Source of the DNA: DYMC01 sp035406705 | GTDB lineage: Bacteria; Verrucomicrobiota; Lentisphaeria; Victivallales; GWF2-50-93 | Direction: 5' to 3' | Length of the DNA stretch: 40,851 nt | Assembly: GCA_964426675.1 (NCBI GenBank) | Contig: CAYRRM010000028.1 | Location: 1 to 40,851, forward strand | Shown here: positions 8,595 through 17,487 of the stretch, one piece after another | How the letters are laid out: each line of letters starts with the position of its first letter | Position numbering within the stretch: the first letter of the stretch is position 1 | Made by a program: the position numbers and the translations under genes | The notes under the pieces: generated by a model | Databases searched by the model: none | What the model was told of the DNA's origin: nothing | The model's input: only the letters and a program-made list of their open reading frames with translations

Positions 8595-8854
8595 ACCTGT
8601 TTGATTGCAAAATACTATCTCCAGAAAAAGTCGTATTTCAAGGAAAAATCTGGCAATTAAAAGCTCAAGGAGTTGATGGGGCTTTTGCTATAAGAAATAA
8701 ACACTGTGATTACCTCTCCAAAATCAATGAAGGCAAAATAGAGGTCGCAGAAAATGAAAATAAAAGAATTTCATTCCTTTGTAAAGGGGGGCTCATCTCA
8801 TTTAAGAATAATTCATGCCTTATAATACTTAATTCCAGCCCAGAAATCTCTTAA
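8591..8854 (+). CDS. atpC: F1Fo ATP synthase subunit epsilon, short form
   Basis: An 87-residue epsilon subunit comprising only the N-terminal beta sandwich (FDCKILSPEKVVFQGKIWQLKAQGVDGAFAIRNKH). The usual length is about 130-140 residues; the C-terminal two-helix domain, which can inhibit ATP hydrolysis in other bacteria, is absent. Short epsilon subunits are known in other phyla, so this need not be a truncation. The start overlaps the atpD stop (ATGA). It is the last gene of the operon. Confidence 0.88.
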   Translation: MNLFDCKILSPEKVVFQGKIWQLKAQGVDGAFAIRNKHCDYLSKINEGKIEVAENENKRISFLCKGGLISFKNNSCLIILNSSPEIS

Positions 8855-8894
8855 ACTGGTTATTTCATAAAAGCAGTGTGCCGTATACGTTAAG

Positions 8895-9026
8895 CATCAG
8901 GATAGTGTAGTAATTCCTGTAAGTTGCAGATAACAAGATGGAGCGTAATGGTTTTGCCATCCGGGTGAAACAATTGAAAATTAATTGATTTCGATTTTTC
9001 AATTTTTCATGAAATAAACGGATTAG
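8895..9026. repeat. Diverged intergenic repeat, copy A
   Basis: This stretch in the 268-base gap after atpC shares two blocks with other gene-free parts of the window. Bases 8916-8943 match 40562-40589 at 20 of 28 positions without a gap. Bases 8981-9026 (core TTTCGATTTTTCA, then AAATAA and ATTAG) match 34052-34088. It also contains a weak stem (TTGAAAA with TTTTTCAA, about 8973-9003), which could end atp transcription. No open frame of interest runs through it. Confidence 0.4.
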
Positions 9027-9122
9027 TTTGTTTGTATCTTATGAAAACTTCATAAAAAATAAAAATGAGAATAAAATATTTTTCAGAGTATAGCGTTTTT
9101 CTTAATAAAAGAGAGAGAGCTA

Positions 9123-10124
9123 ATGAATAATTATAACCTATGTCAAAAACCAGAATTTTCTATTTCTCTGAGAGAAATAAATCTAACTGAAAATTTTTTG
9201 AAAAATGCTGTTGGGGGATTCTCCTTTTTTAACAAAAATAAAGAAAATAAACAGCTAAAATATGAATTTCCAGCTTTTTTTCTATTCTCTGATTTGCGAA
9301 ATTCGCAAGAAAATATTTCGCAGATAATTCAAATGAATGAAGGTAAAAAAAAATATATTTACAATGGAAAAAAAATCGTTGGAACAACAATTTCTGATGG
9401 AAATATAGAACAAATCTTTATTTTGGGTCTTACTCCACAAAATTTATCAAATCCCCCCTCAAAACAGGCAGAAGAAATATTTTCTCTGCTTGATAAGATT
9501 CTCGCAGAAAATAATTTTAACTTCCAGGATGTTGTAAGAACATGGTTTTATAATAATAACATTACCGAATGGTATGCAGACTTCAATTCTGTTAGGACAT
9601 CCTTTTTCAAAGAGAAGAAGATTTTTGAAAATTTAGTTCCGGCAAGTACAGGTATTGGGGCTGAAAATATCTATGGTTCTGCGATTTGCGCAGGATTACA
9701 TGCAATAAAAAGTCATAATAAAAAAAGAATAGCACAGGTTATAGAATCTCCTCTTCAGAATTCAGCTATGAATTATAAAAGTTCATTCAGCAGAGCAGTT
9801 GAAATATCTTTCCCTGAATATAAAAAATTATATATTTCCGGAACAGCAAGCATAAATAAAAATGGGGAAACCGTTTTCATTGGTAATTGCGCAAAACAAA
9901 TTGCTGAAACTATGAAAATAGTTGAAGCATTATTGAATTCAAGAGGTGCTACATGGGAAAATGTTTCACGCTCAATAGCATACTTCAGAAAAACTCAGGA
10001 TATACATTTTCTTGAAGAATTCCTGAAGGAAAAAAAAATACCTCAGTTCCCCATAATTATTACTCAGGCAACTATTTGCAGAGAAAATTTATTATTTGAA
10101 ATAGAAGCAGATGCGATTATTTAA
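9123..10124 (+). CDS. RidA/YjgF-fold protein of the chorismatase-like (FkbO/Hyg5/XanB2) family
   Basis: A 333-residue protein with the layout of chorismatases: an N-terminal RidA-like domain (about 80-200) and a C-terminal one (about 210-333). Recognisable elements are TWFYNNNITEWYADFNSVRTSFF, PASTGIGAENIYGSAI, the SPLQNSAMNYKSSFSRAVEI hinge, ISGTASINKNGETV, and the C-terminal FEIEADAII. Family members hydrolyse chorismate to dihydroxy- or hydroxybenzoates, but many bacterial homologues are uncharacterised. No menaquinone, siderophore or aromatic pathway genes sit nearby, so the substrate is open. It stands alone between the atp operon and a convergent channel gene and carries one copy of the iterated palindrome (9296-9306). 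Confidence 0.68.
   Translation: MNNYNLCQKPEFSISLREINLTENFLKNAVGGFSFFNKNKENKQLKYEFPAFFLFSDLRNSQENISQIIQMNEGKKKYIYNGKKIVGTTISDGNIEQIFILGLTPQNLSNPPSKQAEEIFSLLDKILAENNFNFQDVVRTWFYNNNITEWYADFNSVRTSFFKEKKIFENLVPASTGIGAENIYGSAICAGLHAIKSHNKKRIAQVIESPLQNSAMNYKSSFSRAVEISFPEYKKLYISGTASINKNGETVFIGNCAKQIAETMKIVEALLNSRGATWENVSRSIAYFRKTQDIHFLEEFLKEKKIPQFPIIITQATICRENLLFEIEADAII
9296..9306. repeat. Iterated palindrome GCGANNNTCGC, site 1
   Basis: GCGAAATTCGC flanked by TTT and AA, inside the chorismatase-like gene. It is read as ttg-cga-aat-tcg-caa (LRNSQ). Confidence 0.85.
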
Positions 10125-10144
10125 AAATATTCTTTTGGAACTGT

Positions 10145-10687
10145 TTATTCTGAATTTTCTCTTTTTACAGTAACAGTATTGTTGAAGATGTTTGCGTTCG
10201 GTATTAAGTACTTATTTTCAGCACCTGAATCCAGAATAGTGTACCTCAGGTTTATCTCACATACCCTACCTTCAAAACCGGCAACGATGATTCTATCTCC
10301 TACTTTAAAAGGCTGATATAGTATAATCAGTATCCCGGATAACAAATTCGACAACGCGTCTCTGAGAGCAAAACCAAGCGCAAAGCCAGATAGCCCTAAA
10401 CCTGCAATTAAAGCGGAAATATTTACGCCGAGAGTGCCCAAAGAACTTGCTATACCAAGTATTATTATTGTTGTACTTACAGCACTAACTATTAACTTGG
10501 TAATTTCCATCTTCTGACCAGAAAGCCTTTTCTTAAATGCAACAGATAAAATAATACGCCTTGTTATTACCGATGCGATAAGTGCAATAAGAAGAATCAT
10601 TATTGCAGAGCTTATTCTCGGAGATAGTTCAACGATTTTCTCAGATAACCCTGAGAAATAGACTTCGATTATTTTGTAAATTTCCAT
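10145..10687 (-). CDS. Small MscS-type mechanosensitive channel
   Basis: A 180-residue inner-membrane protein. Two N-terminal hydrophobic helices (about 25-45 and 63-85) precede the pore-lining helix with the Gly/Ala pattern ALIAGLGLSGFALGFALRDALSNLLSG. The beta domain follows (VGDRIIVAGFEGRVCEINLRYTIL, then YLIPNANIFNNTV). This is the MscS core that opens under membrane tension. Most of the C-terminal alpha/beta vestibule of E. coli MscS (286 residues) is missing, so this is a minimal form. CAGG sits 6 bases before the ATG. It is convergent with the preceding gene, with a 20-base gap, and lies downstream of the tRNA on the same strand. Confidence 0.85.
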   Translation of the reverse strand: MEIYKIIEVYFSGLSEKIVELSPRISSAIMILLIALIASVITRRIILSVAFKKRLSGQKMEITKLIVSAVSTTIIILGIASSLGTLGVNISALIAGLGLSGFALGFALRDALSNLLSGILIILYQPFKVGDRIIVAGFEGRVCEINLRYTILDSGAENKYLIPNANIFNNTVTVKRENSE

Positions 10688-10717
10688 TTTGCCTGAATAA
10701 AAACAAAACTTTTAGAT

Positions 10718-10791
10718 TGGCTGCCCGACCAGGATTTGAACCTGGACAAACTGATCCAGAGTCAGTTGTGCTACCGTTACACCATCGGGCA
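10718..10791 (-). tRNA. tRNA-Gln (anticodon CTG)
   Basis: A full cloverleaf can be drawn on the minus strand: acceptor TGCCCGA/TCGGGCA, anticodon stem ACTGA/TCAGT with loop CTCTGGA (anticodon CTG at 10759-10757), and T stem CCAGG/CCTGG with loop TTCGAAT. The discriminator is G and the CCA end is encoded (10720-10718). The U1-A72 pair and G73 are glutamine features. Confidence 0.93.
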
Positions 10792-10953
10792 TTTTTTTAG
10801 CTAAATTATATTTTTTAACAGGTAAATTAGCTTTTTATTGATAAATTGCAATAATGATATCTATTAGTGAAAAATAAGAATATGAAATTGTTTTTCTCAT
10901 TGAAAATCCACAATTTTGTTTAAATAAATTATACCGAAATTATATCTATAAAA

Positions 10954-10982
10954 TTGACACTTCATTGTTTTAATGATATTTT
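10954..10982 (+). promoter_or_regulatory. Likely sigma-70-type promoter upstream of the signalling block
   Basis: TTGACA (10954-10959), 17 bases, then TATTTT (10977-10982), just ahead of the GGAG ribosome site and the ATG at 11007. The -35 match is perfect. The short leader suggests this drives the AAA ATPase and the kinase behind it. Confidence 0.5.
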
Positions 10983-11006
10983 AAGAAGTATTTATGGAGA
11001 TACAAT

Positions 11007-12479
11007 ATGGGAAAGTTTATGCTTGAAATAGAGGCGGCTATAAAAGGTAAAGCGCCTGTGATTTATTTGCAATGTCCAGAAGAAAAAAGAGTTATATCTA
11101 TAATTTCCGATATTGCCAAAAAATTTGCGAAAAAAACTCTTTCCTGGGATTGTTTGAATGGCTTAACAGGTTTCCCAGCTGATACAAAAGATGCATCTAT
11201 CGCAATAAAAGCTCTTACGACAAAAACCGAAGAGGCTTTTTACATTTTTCGTGATTTTTCAGAATTTTTCAATAATCCTCAATATTGTAGGGCTTTGAAA
11301 GATTTTTCATTGATGGAATCTTCTGGTGAAAAACAAATTATATTTATAACTGGAACAGAAAAGAAAATTCCAGAAAATATTGAAAAAATTATATATTTAA
11401 TTTCCATACCTCCACCTGACAAAGAGGAGATTAGAAAAGAATTTGCGAAAATCGCAAAAACATATCCCCATAATACAATAGATCCGTCTTTTACTGACGA
11501 GATTATCAATTCCCTTACGGGGCTTTCTATGCCAGAAGTAGAGGCTGTAATCCATAGAATTTTTAAATCTGAAATCAAGGATAGAGAAGAATTTTTTGAT
11601 ATGCTTTTTACTGAGAAACAAGCTATGATAAGAAAGAGCGGTTATCTTGAGTTTACTCCGCCAAGAATCAAAATAGATTCAATGGGAGGACTTAGTAATT
11701 TAAAAGAGTGGCTCATTAAAAGACAAAAAATATTTTCGAAAGAAGCAGTTGAAGCCGATATCCCTATTCCAAAAGGATTACTCATGATGGGGGTAAGTGG
11801 TTGTGGTAAAAGTATGGCGGTTAAAATAATACCATCTTTGTGGAAGGTTCCTCTTTACAGACTTGATATGAACCTGATATTTTCAGGAATATTTGGCTCA
11901 CCGGAAGCAACCTTTCATAATGCATTGCGTTCTCTTGAAAGTGTAGCTCCAGCTATTTTATGGATTGATGAAATAGAGAATGCAATGGGAATGGATGAAG
12001 GAGGAATAAAGATAAGTTCTCAAATTTTTTCTTCTTTCCTCACATGGATGCAAGAAAAACCTCCTCTTATTTTTATTGCAGCAACAGCAAATAGAATTCA
12101 AGCATTACCGGCTGAAGTAATCAGAAAAGGTCGCTTTGACCAGATTTTCTTTGTAGATTTGCCTACGGAAAATGAACGTAGAGAAATATTCAAAATTTAC
12201 CTTCAAAAATATAAGGCAGATATTTCTAAGTTTGACCTTAAAATGCTTGGCATATTAACCAAAGGATGGAATGGAGCTGAAATAGAACAGGTTGTATCAG
12301 AGGCAAGAACTGATGCATTCTATGAGAATAGAATGTTTTGCCAGGCTGACATAACAAATAATATTAATAAAACTGTCCCTCTTTCTACTACAATGGAAGC
12401 ACAAATCAAGGCAATCAGAAGCTGGGCAGTTTCACGCGCTACTCCAGCATCAGGAGAAGGAAAAATTTTACATTATTAA
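11007..12479 (+). CDS. Ycf46-like AAA ATPase
   Basis: A 490-residue soluble protein. Residues 1-200 form a degenerate N-terminal AAA-like region without a P-loop. The C-terminal AAA domain has Walker A GVSGCGKS (262-269), Walker B ILWIDEIEN (Asp321-Glu322), the AATANRIQALPAEVIRKGRFD sensor-1/arginine-finger block, and a C-terminal lid. This two-part plan is that of the cyanobacterial/plastid Ycf46 family. Its role is poorly known; it has been linked to CO2 uptake in cyanobacteria. Two bases separate it from the hybrid kinase, so the two are likely cotranscribed and may work together, which is inference. It holds an iterated palindrome at 11445. Confidence 0.82.
   Translation: MGKFMLEIEAAIKGKAPVIYLQCPEEKRVISIISDIAKKFAKKTLSWDCLNGLTGFPADTKDASIAIKALTTKTEEAFYIFRDFSEFFNNPQYCRALKDFSLMESSGEKQIIFITGTEKKIPENIEKIIYLISIPPPDKEEIRKEFAKIAKTYPHNTIDPSFTDEIINSLTGLSMPEVEAVIHRIFKSEIKDREEFFDMLFTEKQAMIRKSGYLEFTPPRIKIDSMGGLSNLKEWLIKRQKIFSKEAVEADIPIPKGLLMMGVSGCGKSMAVKIIPSLWKVPLYRLDMNLIFSGIFGSPEATFHNALRSLESVAPAILWIDEIENAMGMDEGGIKISSQIFSSFLTWMQEKPPLIFIAATANRIQALPAEVIRKGRFDQIFFVDLPTENERREIFKIYLQKYKADISKFDLKMLGILTKGWNGAEIEQVVSEARTDAFYENRMFCQADITNNINKTVPLSTTMEAQIKAIRSWAVSRATPASGEGKILHY
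11445..11455. repeat. Iterated palindrome GCGANNNTCGC, site 2
   Basis: GCGAAAATCGC with TTT before and AAA after, in the AAA ATPase gene, read as gcg-aaa-atc-gca (AKIA). Confidence 0.85.
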
Positions 12480-12481
12480 TT

Positions 12482-15400
12482 ATGATAGAATTTATTCTTC
12501 AAAACGCAGATTATGTAAGTTTTCTCTATGGAGTATCTTCTCTTCTTCTGTTGTTTGTTTGTTCCATTGTGATGAAAGAAACTCATAGTCGTCTAAAATG
12601 GAAGTACTTACTTGCTTTTGCTTTTTTCCAATTTCTTACACAACTTGTTGATATACTATTTTTTGAGTATCAGCATCAAAGAAGTATATCTACTATTATT
12701 TTATTTTTGAAAGTTATTGCGTTTGTATTTCTTTTCATTTTTGGTTATCAGGGACTTGAACTTTACTCGGAAAAAAAGTGGTATAAAAAAATATTTCCCG
12801 TTATTTTTTGCTTTTTTTCTATCGGATTATTATATAGTAAAGATGCAATTTATTTTAGTGCAAACTTGTGTATCCTCTTGCCTGCCGGTATTATGGCGGC
12901 AGTTGCAATTTATTTAAAAGCAAAAAAACATGTAAAAACTGAAAGAAGGCAACTCTATTTAGTTTCTTTTTCTTTCCTTGCCTATTCATTCATCTCAGTA
13001 TCATTTTCTATATTGTATCTTTCTAAATTTTATCAAAGATTTGTATTGATAAATTCTGAAATACTAAAAACGTTATGCTTAACTTTGATATCCGTAAATT
13101 TATGGAGGTTTTATACACTTTCTACGTGTAAAGAGTCTGGAACAGAAATCATTTATAAAAAACTTATCAGACAGAGTAATTTTTTTACATTTATAATATT
13201 AATAATACTGGGAACAGGGTTTTTCTTTACTAATAATGTAGAGAAGAATAAGAGAGATTATCTCGATCTGAAAATATCAGAAACGGCAAAAATTGTTTCG
13301 AACACAATAAGTATAGAGCGGATTAAAAGTTTAAAAGGTTCTATTGAAGATTTGGCTAATCAAGACTATCTCATTATAAAAAAACAAATGGCAAAAATTA
13401 CAGAGAAACTTAAAAATTACCGTTTTATGTATTTATGCCAAATGGATCCTAACGGGACGATTAGATTTCTTGTAGACTCTGAACCTGAAGATTCACCTGA
13501 TTGTTCTCACCCAGGAGATAAATATGAAGATGCCCCAGAAGAGTTAAAAAAAGTATTCTTAGAGAAAAAAAATTATATTGTTTCCTATACTGATAAATGG
13601 GGAAATTGGCGAAGTATTTTTGAACCAATAGTAGATGAACGCGGTGACATTATAGCTGTTTTGGGAATAGATAGTTCGTTAATTCTTCTTGAAAAAGAAA
13701 TCAGAAATAGTCGTCAAATACCTATGTTGATAACTTTCATATTTATTCTATTGTTTATTTCCTTGATTTACCTGGAAAATAAGAACTTCGATACAAATCT
13801 AATAAATCAAAAAAATCAAGCATGTTTTAAAGCTGTATTTGAGTCCTCTCCTTATGCTATATTTATTTTTGATATTAATGGAACCCTTATTGATTGCAAT
13901 GGTAAAGCTTCAGTACTTACAAAATATACAAACGATAAGCTTAAAAATATAAAACTGCTAAATGGTATAATTCCTTATATTTTTGAAAACAAGCATTTTA
14001 ATGACTACTGGCAAGACGCAATAGCCGGATTTCAACAAACTTTTGACTGGCAATTAAAAAACTCTATTAACGAAAAATTTGATGTGAGAATTTCATTAAA
14101 TTCTTTTCACGATGGATATCATAAACAGGTTTTAATGACAATAAATGATATTTCAGAAGAAAAAAATTATCAAAATGCCATTTTGGCAGAGAAAGAATGG
14201 GCTGAACTACTCTTAAAAACAATACCAAGCGCTGTTTTTACGGTTGACTGCAATAAAAAAATTCTTTCATGGAATAATCGAGCCGCCGAAATAACAGGTT
14301 ATTCTCCAGAAGAAATAATTGGAAAATCATGCCTCATCTTCGGAAAAGATCCCTGTCAGGAAAAATGTGGAGCATTTTCAGAAGATATTCCTAAACCTGT
14401 CCGAAGCAAAGAATGCACTATAATGACAAAGAATGGAGAATTAAGAGATATTCAGAAAAATGTTGACCTTATAAGAGATATGAATGGAATGGTTGTAGGA
14501 GCAATAGAGAGTTTCGAGGATATCACTGAAAGAAAAAAGACAGAAAGGGCTCTTGAAGAAAGCGAAAAACGTTTTATGGAGGTGATGTATAATTCTCAGG
14601 ATCCAATTTTACTCATAGAAGGAGAAAAATTTATAGACTGTAATAAAGCTGCTTTAAAAATGCTTGAATATAAAAATGAAAAGGAACTTTTATTGACACA
14701 TTTTTCTGAATTATCTCCACCAGTTCAACCTGATGGGCAGGATTCTTTTACAAAAGCAAATCAGATGATTAAAATTGCGCATAAAGAAGGATTTCATCGT
14801 TTTGAATGGATTCATCGTAAATCTGACGGAACTTCTTTTCCCGTTGAAGTTTCATTAACTCCTGTCACATTGAAGGGAAAAACCGTGCTTTATTGTGTAT
14901 TACGTGATCTAACAAAAGAAAAACTTGCAGAATTTGAACTAGAAAGAAGGACAAAATTACAAAAATTGTTAATGGATATTTCAAAAGAACTTATAAATTT
15001 TGATAGCCAAAAATTAGATTTTATTATAAATTCAGTTTTAAAAGAAGTAGGTTCTTTCATTTCCGCTGACCACGCTTATTTATTCGCTTGTGAATTAGAA
15101 AAAAATATTGTGTCAATCACCCATGAGTGGTGTGCACATGGAGTATCTTCTCGACAAGATAAATTACAACATCTTTCAACTAAAGAACTTGAAGATATAA
15201 TAAAAGTTTTGAATAAAGGCGAAGTGTATTTGATTGAAGATATTTCTAAATTGCAAAATGACAAGTTAAAACATTCCATGAAATTACAAGAAGTAAAAAC
15301 TATGATATTAATTCCTATAATTTTTAAGGGAGATTTGAAAGGTTTTGTTGGATTTGATTCTGTCAGAAAAAAACTAATATGGAAAGAGGAGGATTTACTG

Positions 15401-17113
15401 TTATTATCAGTACTCTCTGAACTCTTTTTAAATGCAAGACTCAAAACAGATCACGAAATGAAACTGCTTAAAACTCAAAAGGACCTCAAAGATGCAATGG
15501 AAGCAGCAAATAGAATGGCTCTTGAGGCACAATCTGCAAATATTGCAAAGAGTCAGTTTTTAGCCAATATGAGCCATGAAATAAGAACACCGATGAATGG
15601 AATAATAGGAATGTCTTCACTTCTTGCAGACACACCCTTAAGCAAAACTCAACGGGAATATGTAGAGGCTATACAAATTTGCGGTGAGAGCCTTCTTCAA
15701 ATCATAAATGATATACTCGACTTTTCAAAAATCGAAGCCGGTAAGATGGAGGTTGAATACAAAGCATTTAATTTATATAAATTATTAGACAATATTGCGA
15801 CATTAATTTCTGTGCGGGCAAATGATAAGGGGATTGAGTATGCCTACATTGTTGATGATGATGTTTCTCCTCATCTTTTAGGAGATGAGTTAAGGATTAG
15901 GCAGGTATTATTAAATATTATCGGAAATGCAGTAAAATTCACAGATAAAGGTGGAGTTATTCTCACCGTCTCGAAGCTTTCTGAATCTGCAAGTGAGGTT
16001 ATTCTCAAATTTTCCGTAAAGGATACAGGCATAGGAATACCACAAGAAAAAATACCTCTTTTATTTAATGCGTTTTCTCAGGTAGACCAGTCCAGTACAA
16101 GAAAATTTGGAGGCACAGGACTCGGTCTTGTGATATCTAAAAATCTTGTCGAGTTGATGAAAGGGCAAATAACTGTTGAAAGCGAATTTGGAAAAGGCTC
16201 TACGTTCACTTTTACCATAAGTTGTGGAAAAGTAGAAAAATCAGATAGTTGCGATAGAAAATCAATCTCATTTGAAAAAATTCACTTACAAAAAATTCTT
16301 GCAGTTGACGATAATCAAATAAATAGAACATTGTTTGAAAAAATTTTTTCAAGTTGGAATTGTGAAGCAAAAGTTCTTCCAGACGCAAAAACCGCGATTG
16401 AAGAATTAAAATCTGCTTATGATTTAGGAAAACCTTACACTATTGTGTTTGTTGATATGCAAATGCCTGAAATGGACGGAATTCAATTTGCTGATGCTGT
16501 AAGAAAAGAAGAAAGGTTTAGAAAACTTCCTATGATTATGATATCTTCAACTGGTAGCGGGAGTCTGATAAATGAAGCTAAAATGCATGGTTTTACCTCA
16601 TTCCTACATAAACCAATACGGCAATCAGAATTATTCGATGAAATTGTGAATATAGTATCGCCAGCTAACCACGATAAAAAAATTCTCGACGAACAAGTAT
16701 ATCAACCTGATAAAAAATATTTTTCGAACATAAAAGTGAAAACCCTCCTTGTAGAAGACAATGCCGTAAATACAAAACTTGCAACAGCTATCCTTTCAAA
16801 GTTCAATTGCATCGTTGAATGCGCAGAAAATGGCATAGAAGCTATAGAAAAACTCTCTCAGAATACATATGATATAGTATTTATGGATGTACAAATGCCT
16901 GTTATGGATGGATTCACTGCAACTTCAGAAATACGTTCAGGTAAAGTAGGCGAACATAATAAAAACATCCCTATAATTGCAATGACAGCTCATGCTCTTA
17001 AAGGCGATAAAGAAAAATGCATTCAGGCTGGTATGAACGACTATATATCAAAACCTATATCTCCTGATGAAATAAAAAGAGTTATCGAAAATTTTTTAAA
17101 AAGAAAGGAATAA
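12482..17113 (+). CDS. Hybrid sensor histidine kinase: 7TM, periplasmic sensor, three PAS, GAF, HisKA-HATPase, two receivers
   Basis: A 1543-residue membrane kinase. Residues 1-215 hold about seven hydrophobic helices. An eighth helix (about 232-250) starts an exported segment (250-418) that looks like a Cache/PDC sensor (RFMYLCQMDPNGTIRFLV, GIDSS), closed by a helix at about 419-437. Inside the cell follow three PAS domains (about 453-565, 575-690, 698-820), a GAF domain (835-985), HisKA with the H-box FLANMSHEIRTPMNG (His1032), HATPase_c with LLNIIGNAVKF, DTGIGIP and GGTGLGL, then two receiver domains with Asp1325 (VFVDMQMPEMDG) and Asp1469 (VFMDVQMPVMDG). PAS2 has a Cys-bearing insert (DPCQEKCGAF) that could bind metal or sense redox. 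An Hpt gene and a response regulator follow within a few bases, so a His-Asp-His-Asp relay is likely. The signal is unknown. Confidence 0.92.
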   Translation: MIEFILQNADYVSFLYGVSSLLLLFVCSIVMKETHSRLKWKYLLAFAFFQFLTQLVDILFFEYQHQRSISTIILFLKVIAFVFLFIFGYQGLELYSEKKWYKKIFPVIFCFFSIGLLYSKDAIYFSANLCILLPAGIMAAVAIYLKAKKHVKTERRQLYLVSFSFLAYSFISVSFSILYLSKFYQRFVLINSEILKTLCLTLISVNLWRFYTLSTCKESGTEIIYKKLIRQSNFFTFIILIILGTGFFFTNNVEKNKRDYLDLKISETAKIVSNTISIERIKSLKGSIEDLANQDYLIIKKQMAKITEKLKNYRFMYLCQMDPNGTIRFLVDSEPEDSPDCSHPGDKYEDAPEELKKVFLEKKNYIVSYTDKWGNWRSIFEPIVDERGDIIAVLGIDSSLILLEKEIRNSRQIPMLITFIFILLFISLIYLENKNFDTNLINQKNQACFKAVFESSPYAIFIFDINGTLIDCNGKASVLTKYTNDKLKNIKLLNGIIPYIFENKHFNDYWQDAIAGFQQTFDWQLKNSINEKFDVRISLNSFHDGYHKQVLMTINDISEEKNYQNAILAEKEWAELLLKTIPSAVFTVDCNKKILSWNNRAAEITGYSPEEIIGKSCLIFGKDPCQEKCGAFSEDIPKPVRSKECTIMTKNGELRDIQKNVDLIRDMNGMVVGAIESFEDITERKKTERALEESEKRFMEVMYNSQDPILLIEGEKFIDCNKAALKMLEYKNEKELLLTHFSELSPPVQPDGQDSFTKANQMIKIAHKEGFHRFEWIHRKSDGTSFPVEVSLTPVTLKGKTVLYCVLRDLTKEKLAEFELERRTKLQKLLMDISKELINFDSQKLDFIINSVLKEVGSFISADHAYLFACELEKNIVSITHEWCAHGVSSRQDKLQHLSTKELEDIIKVLNKGEVYLIEDISKLQNDKLKHSMKLQEVKTMILIPIIFKGDLKGFVGFDSVRKKLIWKEEDLLLLSVLSELFLNARLKTDHEMKLLKTQKDLKDAMEAANRMALEAQSANIAKSQFLANMSHEIRTPMNGIIGMSSLLADTPLSKTQREYVEAIQICGESLLQIINDILDFSKIEAGKMEVEYKAFNLYKLLDNIATLISVRANDKGIEYAYIVDDDVSPHLLGDELRIRQVLLNIIGNAVKFTDKGGVILTVSKLSESASEVILKFSVKDTGIGIPQEKIPLLFNAFSQVDQSSTRKFGGTGLGLVISKNLVELMKGQITVESEFGKGSTFTFTISCGKVEKSDSCDRKSISFEKIHLQKILAVDDNQINRTLFEKIFSSWNCEAKVLPDAKTAIEELKSAYDLGKPYTIVFVDMQMPEMDGIQFADAVRKEERFRKLPMIMISSTGSGSLINEAKMHGFTSFLHKPIRQSELFDEIVNIVSPANHDKKILDEQVYQPDKKYFSNIKVKTLLVEDNAVNTKLATAILSKFNCIVECAENGIEAIEKLSQNTYDIVFMDVQMPVMDGFTATSEIRSGKVGEHNKNIPIIAMTAHALKGDKEKCIQAGMNDYISKPISPDEIKRVIENFLKRKE

Positions 17114-17116
17114 AAT

Positions 17117-17482
17117 ATGGAAGACATGAATAATTGCGAACTGAAAATCTTAAATAAGCACTCTTTACTGGAAAGACTTATGGGTGATAAAGAATTAATA
17201 TCTGAAATACTAAAAGTTTTTCTTGAAGATGCTCCGCGACAAATTCAAAATATAAAAATATCAATGCAAAATACACAAATAGAAAATGCTCGTGATGCAG
17301 CTCATTCATTAAAAGGTGCAGCAGGAAATATAGGAGCAGAAAAACTCTATAATAAAGCCAGAGACCTGGAATATGCCTTGCGAGATAAAAATCTTAACCT
17401 CATAAATCCATTACTTGCTGAAGTTGAAAGATTGTTTAATGAACTCAAAACTGAAATACAAAACTTTTTATCTGAAGGATAA
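17117..17482 (+). CDS. Histidine phosphotransfer (Hpt) protein
   Basis: A single 121-residue Hpt domain, all helical, with the phosphorylation motif DAAHSLKGAAGNIGA (His63). It starts 3 bases after the hybrid kinase stop and lies before the response regulator, so it probably carries phosphate from the kinase receivers to that regulator or to the receiver-kinase fusion at 19086. Confidence 0.92.
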   Translation: MEDMNNCELKILNKHSLLERLMGDKELISEILKVFLEDAPRQIQNIKISMQNTQIENARDAAHSLKGAAGNIGAEKLYNKARDLEYALRDKNLNLINPLLAEVERLFNELKTEIQNFLSEG

Positions 17483-17487
17483 AAAAT

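Noticed and set aside
10603..10800. Open frame on the plus strand ending RPGFEPGQTDPESVVLPLHHR.
   Set aside because: This is the well-known false protein produced by translating the opposite strand of a tRNA; it covers the tRNA-Gln gene.
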